This document shows, piece after piece, positions 35,848 to 46,970 of a DNA stretch of 64,000 nucleotides (positions are counted from its first letter, which is position 1; each line of letters begins with the position of its first letter). A model generated the notes under the pieces. That model worked only from the letters and a program-made list of their open reading frames with translations. It had not been told where the DNA came from and made no database searches. Both the position numbers and the translations under genes were made by a program. Source of the stretch: Batillaria attramentaria (lineage: Eukaryota > Mollusca > Gastropoda > Batillariidae); contig JACVVK020000488.1 in NCBI GenBank assembly GCA_018292915.2, forward strand, positions 166,501 to 230,500. The letters are read 5' to 3'.

Positions 35848-35992
35848 CGACTGAATACGTGCTTTCTGGGCGCAGCCATCTTCAGTGAATACTTGGGATC
35901 AGTTTTTAGTAACCAGCACGGGTCATATCAGTTCCCTTTGCAAATTTCTATAATATAAACGCCGGGGGACGCTCTCAGTGCGGCTCAGGCCG
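35848..35992 (+). repeat. Partial diverged copy of TIR family R6
   Basis: ACGTGCTTTCTGGGCGCAGC, GTCATATCAGTTCCC, TAAACGCCGGGGGACGCTCT and CAGTGCGGC follow the order of the element at 36240-36380. Confidence 0.6.
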
Positions 35993-36015
35993 CTCTGGCG
36001 TGCACCGACCTCATA

Positions 36016-36424
36016 GGCCCCGTTTACATTAATTACATTAGCTTAAAATCAGTACCGCCCTGAGAGCGCTCTAAGAGCGCCCTGACGCGTTTACAATTGG
36101 ACAAACCGCTCCGAAAGCACACCGCTCTCAGACTACCTACATTGGTTAGTCTGAGGGCGCTCTAGCTTTGGGCGCTTTCGTCACGTCACGTGGGGCCCTG
36201 TGTCACCGTGGCAAATGGCGAAAGATCTTTTTTTTTCAGCCAGGCATACAAAAACACGTGCTTTCTGGGCGCTGCCATCTTGTATACTAGTATGCCCCAT
36301 TCCTCGAGAGCACGTGACATATCAACTCCCCTTCCACGATTGTGTAATGTAAACGCCGTGGAGCGCTCTCAGTACGGTGCGCTGTAGGGGCGCCCTCAAA
36401 GCGCTCTGTAATGTAAACGGGGCC
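36016..36424 (+). mobile_element. TIR element family R6, copy 1
   Basis: 409 bp starting GGCCCCGTTTACATTA and ending TAATGTAAACGGGGCC. The interior is rich in AGAGCGC/GCGCTCT, and no protein is encoded. No clear target duplication is visible. A diverged partial copy precedes it at 35848-35992. Confidence 0.85.
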
Positions 36425-36750
36425 ATTTTGAACTATACAGACTCTTCCTACCTTATCGTGCTCCTGTACTGTACCAAAGCCGGCATTCACTCAGAGTGTG
36501 TCCGACATTCCCGGTCGTCACACGTCTGTGAAATCGGCTTGGCGAAGGGGGTTTAACGAAGTGAGAAGGAAAACAAGCTATTTCGGGCCTTTGAAGTGGC
36601 TAAAATTAATCATGGCATGCTTACTATGTAGTCAGATGGATCGCCCTCATTCAAACCAGGAGCGTACTGACTCGGCCCGTCTGAGAAATGCCTTGAGGGC
36701 GAAACACAGGTGGAAGACGTGCCTACCTGTCCGTTACTAGGTCGCTGTCC

Positions 36751-36774
36751 ATCTCTCTCTCTCTCTCTCTCTAT

Positions 36775-36820
<46 letters not shown>
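36751..36820. repeat. Compound microsatellite (TC)n(CA)n
   Basis: Adjoins the left end of the R7-like element at 36827. Confidence 0.93.
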
Positions 36821-36821
<1 letters not shown>

Positions 36822-36826
36822 GGGAA

Positions 36827-37153
36827 GCCGGTGTAACACGCACGAGGTACCCCGGATCAATGCAGCTTGAGGCTGGAAATGCCCCAGGGTCAATGCAGCT
36901 AGAGACCGGAAGTGCCCCGGGTCAGAGCAGCTCAGTTGAGGCCAGAAATGCCCCGCCCCGGGTCAATGCAGCTTGAGGCTAGAGGTGCCCCGGGTCAATG
37001 CAGCTGGGAGCTAGAGGTTCCCCGGGTCAATGCAGCTGGAAGCTAAAGGTTCCCCGGGTCACTGCAGCTGGAAGCTAGAGGTGCCCCGGGTCAATGCAGC
37101 TTGAGGCTAGAGGTGCATCGGTGCCGGGGAGTACATCTGGTGTATGACACCGG
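36827..37153. mobile_element. TIR element R7-like with an internal minisatellite
   Basis: Ends GCCGGTGTAACACGCACGAG and, on the other strand, CCGGTGTCATACACC. Between them are about eight ~32-bp units of GCCCCGGGTCAATGCAGCTT type at 36850-37120. Confidence 0.7.
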
Positions 37154-37902
37154 GATGGCCAACCAGCTGTACCCGCTTCAATAGTTTCCACGACGATTGC
37201 TGTCACCCAAAGCCATCTAATTGTGTTTCAAATATGAGGATGCACACTTGCTTGCATTGTGGTAACTAGAGTCACAGTCGTTTTCTGGCTGATAAAAGGC
37301 CTGCCGCAGTGTCCCGTTGGCCTACCTGTCTCCGTGGTCGCAGCCCCGTTGCAGTTGTGACCTCGGTCAGTACTAGGATCGGTGATACGCAATTTAGGTA
37401 ACTGGTTCGCTTCACGCTTGCCCCAAAGATTTTTCCACTGCTAACGGCTAGATTCTATGGGCAGGGCCTTTGCCAGCGCTTGTGTTGCCTTTAATTTCTT
37501 GATGTGGTTGTGGTGGTGGTGGTTGTAGTGCATCTGACGATGGTACCTGTAGCTGGCCAGGTTTCGACAGGTGGCTGGAGCAGTCCCAGGGCCTCGTTAT
37601 CTTGCACGAGGTACTGTCAAGGGGGGGGGGGGCCTGCTGGTCCCTTTGATGCTCTGCCATCTTATCTACGGGCCATATCACGCTTGTTAACCCGTAATGC
37701 GCCCCTCGCGTTCCACCAGCACAAATACCAAATACCTCGCATCACAACATCACACCTACACTACAACGACGACGGGTTACAACAACGATCGTATGTGCTA
37801 CGCTTGAAGTGAGTGAGAAAGTGCTCCTAAGATGTATATATATTTTTTTCATAAGCGTAATGATCGAAGTTCAGCGGAAGCTACCAGAAAAAGTATAATA
37901 TA

Positions 37903-38324
37903 GGCCCCGTTTACATTACAGGTCGCTCTGAGGGCGCCCCTAAAGCGCACCGTACTGAGAGCGCTCCACGGCGTTTACATTACACAATCGTGGAAGGGGA
38001 GCTGATATGTCACGTGCTCTCGAGGAATGTGACATACTAGTATACAAGATGGCAGCGCCCAGAAAGCACGTGTTTTTGTATGCCTGGCTGAAAAAAAAAC
38101 ACAACGATCTTTCGCCATTTCAGTGCAAAAATGGCCGGTTGCTACGGTGACACAGGGCCCCACGTGACGTGACGAAAGCGCCCTAAGCTAGAGCGCCCTC
38201 AGACTACCCACTGTAGGTAGTCTGAGAGCGGTGCGCTTTCGGAGCGGTTAGTCCAAGTGTAAACGCGACAGGGCGCTCTCAGAGCGCTCTCAGGGCGGTA
38301 TTTTAAGCTAATGTAAACGGGGCC
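37903..38324 (-). mobile_element. TIR element family R6, copy 2, inverted, beside NOTUM
   Basis: 422 bp with the same GGCCCCGTTTACATTA ends, in opposite orientation to the copy at 36016. It ends 132 bp before the NOTUM start codon, so it may fall in the 5' regulatory region. Confidence 0.85.
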
Positions 38325-38448
38325 ATTACATATGTATACAAACCTAAACTCCCAAGTCGGATACCAGTTTAGGCGACAACGCAAGATTTATCGCCCAACG
38401 TGTCGCCCAAAATATAAAACTAACAATTTCAGTGTTTGGTTGTTTCAG

Positions 38449-38455
38449 AGGCATC
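38449..38455 (+). other. NOTUM: 5' UTR part of first coding exon, after a likely splice acceptor
   Basis: A pyrimidine-rich tract ending TTGTTTCAG at 38440-38448 directly precedes the ATG at 38456, which looks like a 3' splice site. This suggests at least one non-coding 5' exon upstream. Alternatively the transcript starts a little upstream and the match is chance. No upstream exon could be assigned with confidence. Confidence 0.45.
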
Positions 38456-38751
38456 ATGGAGGCGCCGCGGCACCAGCGCCCATGGTTCCTGCTGTCGCAC
38501 GTGGTGCACGTGCTCTGCCTGCTGGCGCTGTGTGCTCTGACCTTGACCTTCGGGGCGGCCCACAGAGGGAATAACGCGAACGACATCTCGCTGAGCCCTG
38601 ACCGACTCACGGAGCTGGGCAGCCGCGGGCAGGCCCTGCTGCGCAACATCGCCATCATGACGCACACGTGCGGCAACACGCAGATGCCGCAACTGCGTCG
38701 TAAGCGATTGCGTCACTCTCCCGTCACGTGCAATGACGGCAGCTACGCAGG
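38456..38751 (+). CDS. NOTUM: NOTUM coding exon 1: signal peptide and N-terminal region
   Basis: Encodes residues 1-98 and two bases of 99. The basic N-end (MEAPRHQRP) is followed by a leucine/alanine/valine-rich core to about residue 35, a classic secretory signal. RRKR at 81-84 resembles a proprotein-convertase site (inference). The exon ends in CNDGSYAG, the conserved start of the Notum domain. The donor is GG|GTAAGT. Confidence 0.93.
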
Positions 38752-39234
38752 GTAAGTGTTAATACTGACCGTCCTGATTGCACGTACAGACGCATTCACA
38801 CTGTCTATTGTCTGTCCTTGCTTAAAATTGTTTGTTGGTGGCTTGTTATTACTGCTGTCTTTTGTTGTTTAGGGGTGTTTGTTCCTTTTGTCGGTTTCAA
38901 TGCTCGGGTCGTGAGTCCAACTCCCGGCTGAAAGCCAACAGGTAGCGCTGGCATTTCCCTGTTGCCTCGTCTGATGATGTCACCCGTATGTGATGGTAAA
39001 AGACGTTAAATCCGAAAATAACCAGCAAACCAGTCCTTTTGTCTGACTCCTCGATGTTTTCCTGTGTGGAGGGACATTCGTAGTTCCCTGCCCTCCCCAC
39101 ACTCATCTATAAGAATTTGAGGGGGCTTTGTTCGAATGTTGACGAAGGATATAGAGATATACGAATCCTTTGTTTCCTTTGTTCGTTTAATCAAATTAAA
39201 CCCGCTAAAATCTCAAGGTCGAGTGCTGCTATCT

Positions 39235-39275
<41 letters not shown>

Positions 39276-39304
39276 AGAGAGAGAGAGAGAGGTGTATGTG
39301 TATG

Positions 39305-39376
<72 letters not shown>

Positions 39377-41245
39377 AGGTGTCTGGTTTCATAAATCATA
39401 ACGTGGGAAAACTCTGAACCTGGGGCTGTCCCCGGCCAAAGATTTGTCCTCTAATGTGGTGGTGAAGAGCCCCCATACAATACCGAGCGCCACTCGAGAG
39501 CGCTGACCGCCAGCTCGATGGAAGTAGCACTCGCCAGATTTATCTTGTCACAATGGGGCGACAGCAAGAAGGAGTAGAGGCGTTTTGATCGCTCGGCCGG
39601 CCGCTCTTTGATCTGCAAGTGGTGGAGGAGCGCGGACAGAGTGCTGGCAAACGAGAAAACTTCGCCAGCGGCGATTGAGAGAGAGAGAGAGAGAGAGGTC
39701 TGCTCGATCTTGAGACCCTTCGCTAGGCTATTGTTCTGTGGGCAGCTTCCGACAGTCGAGTGTCAAGCGTAGCTAGTCCTCGTCTTGTGACTGAGAAGCG
39801 GTGCCACTTGAGTCTGTCAGCGGCGTCTTTTCCGTGTTGGTGGACCGGCCTTCGGGACGACGTTTCTGCCTGTTCAGTTGGTGGGGTCATTATCGGTAGA
39901 AAATCGCCAGCTGGTTTGTGAGGTGCTGATCCTGACAGCTCTGGACGCACGGCAGTAATCTGAGAGTGCTGGCATTGAATAAAGTTCCGGTGGTAACTTG
40001 ACCACATGCGCCCAGCCGGGTAACCTGAAATAGAGATCTGCTTGAACCCTGATCGATTAATTAATTGAACGCCGTTGCGTCGGACCTCGGCGCTATCAGC
40101 AAAAGCCTTTGTAAGCACTGAAGTGGCCATCGAATTGCAGATTCCTGGAAGACTACAGCGTGTGCTTTGTCCCTGAGTAACTGAGAATTTCGAAAATACT
40201 GCGATCAGAGAATGACATGTCTTTAATCTTCCTTCATACCAGCAATGTTCTACGGCACCACTGCTGAGCTCCAGTCGCCTCTGTTGGTAGCAAGTGGCTA
40301 GCGTATTTCCGATACCTGCAGCTGCAAAATCCGTAGCGTGTACTGTAGCCCTAAGTCACCGATCATCCCGAAAATGAGCAGCGTGCACTGCTGCCCTAAG
40401 TCACCGATCATTTCAGAAATACATAAACACGAGATGATGCAAGTCTCTAGCTCTGATCTCATTTCATCCACCAGAAACATATGGATAAGATAAGATATAA
40501 AACACGTAAAATGTTTACTGACTCCTGGCAGAAGGCAGTAAGTGCCTATATTTTAAAAAAAAGTTTATTTGGGCGGTTATTCGGTCCCCTCCGTCACTCT
40601 GCATTGGGGCCGCGGCTAAAACAATGAATTTTGGAGGCCAAGCTGATCTCCGCAGTGACTACCCGTCCGGCCTAGGGAATTACAGGATACTGGCCAATGG
40701 GGGAGATATTGCCTTCGAGGCGCTCTTGGGGAAAGGTTATAACCTAAATAAAAAAAAAGTGCAAAGAGAAAAGGATAGAAAAGTATGGCTGGTACCTAGA
40801 GCAAGGCAGCGCGCTGGCACTATACTGATCTTCGCCTCGCTTTTCATACAGGCGCCCTTGTCGCTGCTCGAGCACTGACAAGCATTTGTAAACAACTGTT
40901 CAGAAGTGCTTGTCCAACGATTGAGATCAAAGCAGGCCGTTTTCGGGATGAGTCTCAGATCAAGCCAAGCCTTTACTTAACCTCCTCCGCCACCTGTTAA
41001 CTCCCGCCTGTTCAAAGGCTTTGGGGATTCCGGGTTCCTTCGCTCGCCCGCTCCTTGTCATGTTGGAGTACCGAGATCGCAGATCGGCCTGGAAAGGCGG
41101 CACATGGCGGTGGTGGTGGTGGTAGTGGTGGTGGGAACGCTCTCTCTCTCTCTCTCTTTAAACGGCAAGTTGGGAAACTGGTCACAAGACCAAAACTTCT
41201 ACCGTTTTCAAATAAAGTTATTTCAGTTTTAATTTCGATTTCAGT

Positions 41246-41280
<35 letters not shown>

Positions 41281-42397
41281 CCCCACCCACCCCCACCCCC
41301 GGGTATTTGTGATGTAGCTAACGCAAAACTGAAGATAGGACTGTGTACTATCCGCTAGCTTCTAGAACCATCGATTTAAAAATAAAAAAAACAACTTAAG
41401 TTTCCGTGTCATTGTTATCGCCCCCCCCCCTCCTCTCTCTCTCTCCCCCCCCCCTCCTCTCTTAAACTTAATTTCTCGCTTTACTCCGCGAGACAAAAAA
41501 GCTCTTTCAAGCAGAAGAGGGTGTTACAATTCCAAGGAAGTTCTTTAAGAGTTCGCGCAAACAAGCTGGTGAAAATGGAAAGGGCACTCAAGTTAAATCG
41601 ATTTTGTAAAACCGGAGCTAGCATAGTCTGTGCATCGCATCCACGGAAAAAGAAAAATTGCATGCCAAGGCAATGATACATTTGAGGCAACAGACCTTCA
41701 TACTTGTGTGTTACGCAGTGGCAAAATGCCGGGACAAAGTGTCATTCTGAAAATTCAATATAGGACAAAAACCAATAACACTCTTAAAAATCGCCAGTGC
41801 ATGCCAAGACGATGTAACACTTAGAGCAATAGACCTTTTGACTTGCATGTTACGCATTGTCAAAATGACGGGACAAAGTGACATTCTAAAAATTCAATAT
41901 AGGGTTATGTGTTAGGTGTACGCTGAAACAGCAACTTCAAATTTCTTGCCAGACGATGATCGGGGAAGACAACTGTCTTCTTCAACTGTCTCCTCATCCA
42001 TTCCATTCAAGATTACCAGCTCACTCTGAATCCGAGTACAGCTAACTATCCATCCTATGGTTAGTCACAATTTTTGTTTAAAAAAGATGTTCAAGGCACC
42101 AACGACTGTAATATTCTTGCAAGGACACGGGCATAACTTCAAGACGAGTCGCAGGAGTCGGAACTGCCGAGCTAGTAGAGTGCTGGACCTACAATGCTCG
42201 GGTTGTGAGTTTGAATCCCGGTTGGGAGAGAGAGAAGAAAAAAAAAACTACGTGCGTAGGGTTTTTTCTTTGTTGTCCCGTCTTTCGCATCACCCTTATG
42301 TGGTAGAAAAGGACGTTAAACTCCCATCCAACCAAGATGAGTCGATATTTTCTGGTGGTGGTGGTGGTATGTGTGTGTTCGTTGGGGGGGGGGGGTG

Positions 42398-42439
<42 letters not shown>

Positions 42440-42791
42440 AGGAGGGGGGGGGGGTGCAAAACATTCTTACCCTTTAACATTCTCATGGAATTATTTTCTG
42501 CCAGCTAGTTATATCGGTACCACGGACCGCCCTGGCATTGCATCGGATCCAAAAGATGGCTGTTTCGTCGGCATGATGATGTGCTGGGGTTGTGTTGTTT
42601 GCGGTAACGCTGCTCCGCCCATCTCTAGGGCCAGTTGGTAAGGGGAGAAGATGATGTCTCAATACGACGCCGCTCAGCAAACACGCCTGCTGATGGTTTA
42701 GAAACACGAGTGAGCAGGCAGCCGCCTGCAGGCGCTTCTGGATCGTGCAGTCCATGTGGGTGTTCTGCGTCTATTCCGCTCCCTGCGCGTG

Positions 42792-42822
<31 letters not shown>

Positions 42823-45009
42823 ATCTGGAGTGGTGCCGTGATGGCGCTGTGGATGAGGCGTCCTGCGATGTCTTCACAACTCTCTCTCTCTCCCTCTCTC
42901 TCTCTTTCTGATCTGGAGTGGTGCCGTGATGGCGCTGTGGATGAGGCGTCCTGCGATGTCTTCACAACTCTCTCTCTCTCCCTCTCTCTCTCTTTCTGAT
43001 CTGGAGTGGTGCCGTGATGGCGCTGTGGATGAGGCGCCCTGCGATGTCTTCACAAGTGTCTCTCTCTCGCTCTCTAAAATAAATTGTCATTGTCATTGTC
43101 TCTCTCTCTCTCTCTGATCTGGAGTGCCGCGGTGGCGCTGTGGATGAGGCGCCCTGCGATGTCTTCACAAGTGTCTCTCTCTCTCTCTCTGATCTGGAGT
43201 GCCGCGGTGGCGCTGTGGATGAGGCGCCCTGCGATGTCTTCCAAGTGTCTCAGTCAGGCTGTACGATATGTTCGCTTATTGAAGAGGTTGTTTGTCAAAC
43301 TTTACTGGAGGAACGGAAAGCAACATTAACACCTCTCTCTAAGAGACACTTCAAATGTAGTTAAGAAGAAGCCCCCCCCCCCCCCCGTCCCCACGCCTCG
43401 TAAAAAAAAGCTAAAACTAAACTGATTCACTGAGGAACGAACAGTTTTCAGTGCCTCACTTTTAAGTCTCAACCGTTCATAAAAGTAACTCCCTGTCAAA
43501 ATACCGGCCATAACTACAAACAAACAAACAAACAAACAAACAAACAAACAAACAGGAAGCAAAAAAACAAAACTGACATAACAAAACAACAACACAGACA
43601 AGGCACGTTTGCTGTTAATGATACAGTTGCCGAAGCTGCCAGTGGCTGAAGTCTCACAACAGCCGACCGACCCTCCGCCCGACACGCATTTCTCCCACCA
43701 AATTTTCTGTGAGGAATTTTGTACACGTGTCTTTTCTGCGGCCAAGTACCATTAATCACAGAGCAACATGAAAGGAACTTCTCTCTGTTTTTTATCTCCA
43801 CTTTTTATTCGCCTTCTGTTTCTTTAACCCCATCCTCAAATGATTGCCTTTATGGCTCACCTCTACCACCTTTTGCGCACACAGACACGAAAAGAAAAGA
43901 AGAAAAAACAAGTGCGAACGAGTTTGGCGTGACTGAAACGCACGGTAAACGATAAGGGGGGCCAGGGGTAGGGGGTGGGGGGTGGGGAGCGAGCTGCAAA
44001 AACAAGCGCGCCGGATTCTCTCACTTCAAAGGTTAATACAAATATGTAATTGATTTTAGATTAGATTTTTTTTTTCCTCCCTGGGGGCGCTATGGCGAGC
44101 GGCCGAACCAACTTACGGCGCGCGCGCGTGGGGAGGATTGTGGATCTTTCTCAAGGTGCCAAGATCGTCGAGTTGAGGCACGGGTGGAAGGGAGAGAACT
44201 CAGGAACTGAGCGAGGTTTTCGTTCTTGTGGGTTACGCGAATGCCGCTCGCGCTGGCGCTAAGCGCTTTATCGAATCGCCGACACGCCGGTCCTTTTGGT
44301 GAGTGCCAAAGTCTCCTTGTGATGTCAACGTCAAAGACAAAGAGTGAATAACCACACTCCTTCACAAGCGCACCTCGTCTCTTTCATATTCCGACCAGCG
44401 CTAGATTTCGGTTCCTAAACAACAGGAGACTGAGTGGTATACTCAGTACTGAGTCAGTAGTTCCTGTTCAGTTCAGTCAATCGGCAGTATACTCCTGCCG
44501 ATCCTTATTTGCACTAGTTATATTGCAACAGAACTTGTCCTCTCTTTAATAGTGAAAACGCAGATTTCTATGAGTATCTCACTTGTTTTTTTGTTTTTGT
44601 TTGTTTTAAAAAAAAAACTTTTTTCGGTTCAGTTTGGACCTGTACTCTGCTGAGTAGTATGCGAGAATTACTGAGTCAGGCCGCATCAGTCATCACTATA
44701 ATGATTAACGGTTTCTTGACGGCTCATAGTGCAACACTGCAAACACGAGTATAACTTGATCAGTCAAAGTGCAACTCTCCCACTAAGCCAAATCTAAATC
44801 CATCATGACTTAATCTTCCTTTCAGTTTTTCTAGTCAGGTCACTGGTGCACAACAACAAACTTCAAGTACTTGGTAGGAATTGAGTTCATATTGACTTTG
44901 AGCGCATGTTGTTGCTGTACACTACAGCAGTGCTAGCTATTTATTATTCAAGTCTACAGTCACCAAGAACTCTAGCCAATTAATTTAGGGATCGCCACTT
45001 CGGCCCCGA

Positions 45010-45054
<45 letters not shown>

Positions 45055-45366
45055 GTTGTACTTTTAGCATCATCAGATTTATAAAATGACGCATTCTTTT
45101 GCCAAACTGTGACATTTCCGTCATATATGTCTGTGCCGGAATCTGTAAGTGCCTGCCCTGGGCGGAAGGGGGCGAATCGAGCTTTTTACCTTGATGTTGT
45201 CGGCCGATCAGTAGCAATGCGGACTTCATCCTCCACACCCACCTCACTTACAACACGGCCGATGGCTCATGCACAGTACCGCTGATGGCTTCGGCAGTCG
45301 CCGACCTGTCAGTCTCCCCCTCAAACAGACAAAAAAAACCCCCCCCCAAAAACCCGAGAAAAAAAC

Positions 45367-45445
<79 letters not shown>

Positions 45446-45963
45446 AAAAAAACAAAACAAAAAAAAACAACAAAAAAAACCCGAAATCAAGATGAGATGA
45501 TGGTGTTGAAAAAGTCAAACAACTTCGTCAGTAATGATCTCTTCAAAGGCGATCCCCCTCCCAACGTGCCACGGAGGGGGTCTGAGCCAAAAAAACAGCA
45601 TGGGCAGATTTTCTCGCTCTCTTTTTCTGGCAGAGAACGAGGCTTCAAAAGCAACTTTGATGGCAGACAAGGGCCTCCGGCGACTCGGGAATTCCAAAAC
45701 GGCCTTTGCAGAGTGACTTCAAACGGCTACGAATGCAGACAAAACAAAATGCCGCAGTAGCGGTTGTGTTTTTTTGGTCGAGGGGAGCCCGACGCATTTA
45801 CTGACGAAGGGTTAGGGGTTTAGGGGGGTGGGGGTGGGGAAGGAGGGAGGAGGTTGTTGTCTTACTATCTACCGTCGTTGTCTCCTGTACGGAAGGTGGT
45901 TGAACTGGGGTTAATGAGAAGGTTCAGGTGCCGAGCGACTGAGCAAACGTACGCACGCACGCG

Positions 45964-46051
<88 letters not shown>

Positions 46052-46876
46052 GGTTTCATCGTCTATTTTATGGAACTATTATAATAGGACTATTATTATA
46101 ATATGCTCCTGTAAGTTTTCCAGCAGGACTTCGTATCGACACGCAGGACTAATGATACGTAGGACTGACGAGACCACGAGTAAGTGTAGGACAACTGAAT
46201 CGACACGCAGGACAAATCGACCGTATGACTATCGAGAAGTCGGACTATCGACACCTTGGACTGTTGACACGCAGCCGGGCCCTCAGCCCGTTTAGAACAC
46301 TTGTCGCCGGCATGGCGACCCGGCCACGGCGCCCGTAAAACTGAGCAACACTGAGGGTCCCAAAGAAAGAACTGATTGTTTCAATGATTATTGCAGGTCG
46401 CAAACATAAACGAACGGTCATGGCCCCAATTTTCAAACTGAGTGTCGGGTGTTTTGCGTTGTTACTTGTTACGGATGCTACCTAAGTGGCCTTTTGCCGG
46501 CCCGGAACGTTTTATGTGCATACAACTGCACTACACCGAACGCCTCTCTGTCTGTCTGTCTGTCTGTCTGTCTCTGTCTCTCTCTCTGTCTCTCTCTCTT
46601 CTCCGGCCGGTGCCTCTCCGGCTCTGGAACAATTACCTCCTTTCAGGCATTACTAACAATGGGTCGCAATCATCATTCACAAAAAGTCTTTTCAACCACC
46701 TGCATAGTTCATTTACAGCCAATCCGACTTGACCACGCACCAAAGTTCACTGTAACCAACAAAACCTGTCACGCTTATAATATATAAACAATGATACACC
46801 TGCGTTAGTCCCATGATCACGTACATCATAAATGATATCACGATTTTGTGCATAACTATGATTGTGCTTGCCGCGC

Positions 46877-46970
<94 letters not shown>

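Noticed and set aside
44090..44365. 91-residue minus-strand frame in NOTUM intron 1
   Set aside because: No family resemblance; GC-rich sequence gives long frames by chance.
45482..45760. Possible extra exon in NOTUM intron 1
   Set aside because: The frame is open, but the Notum protein is continuous between exons 1 and 2, and the sequence has no resemblance to the family.
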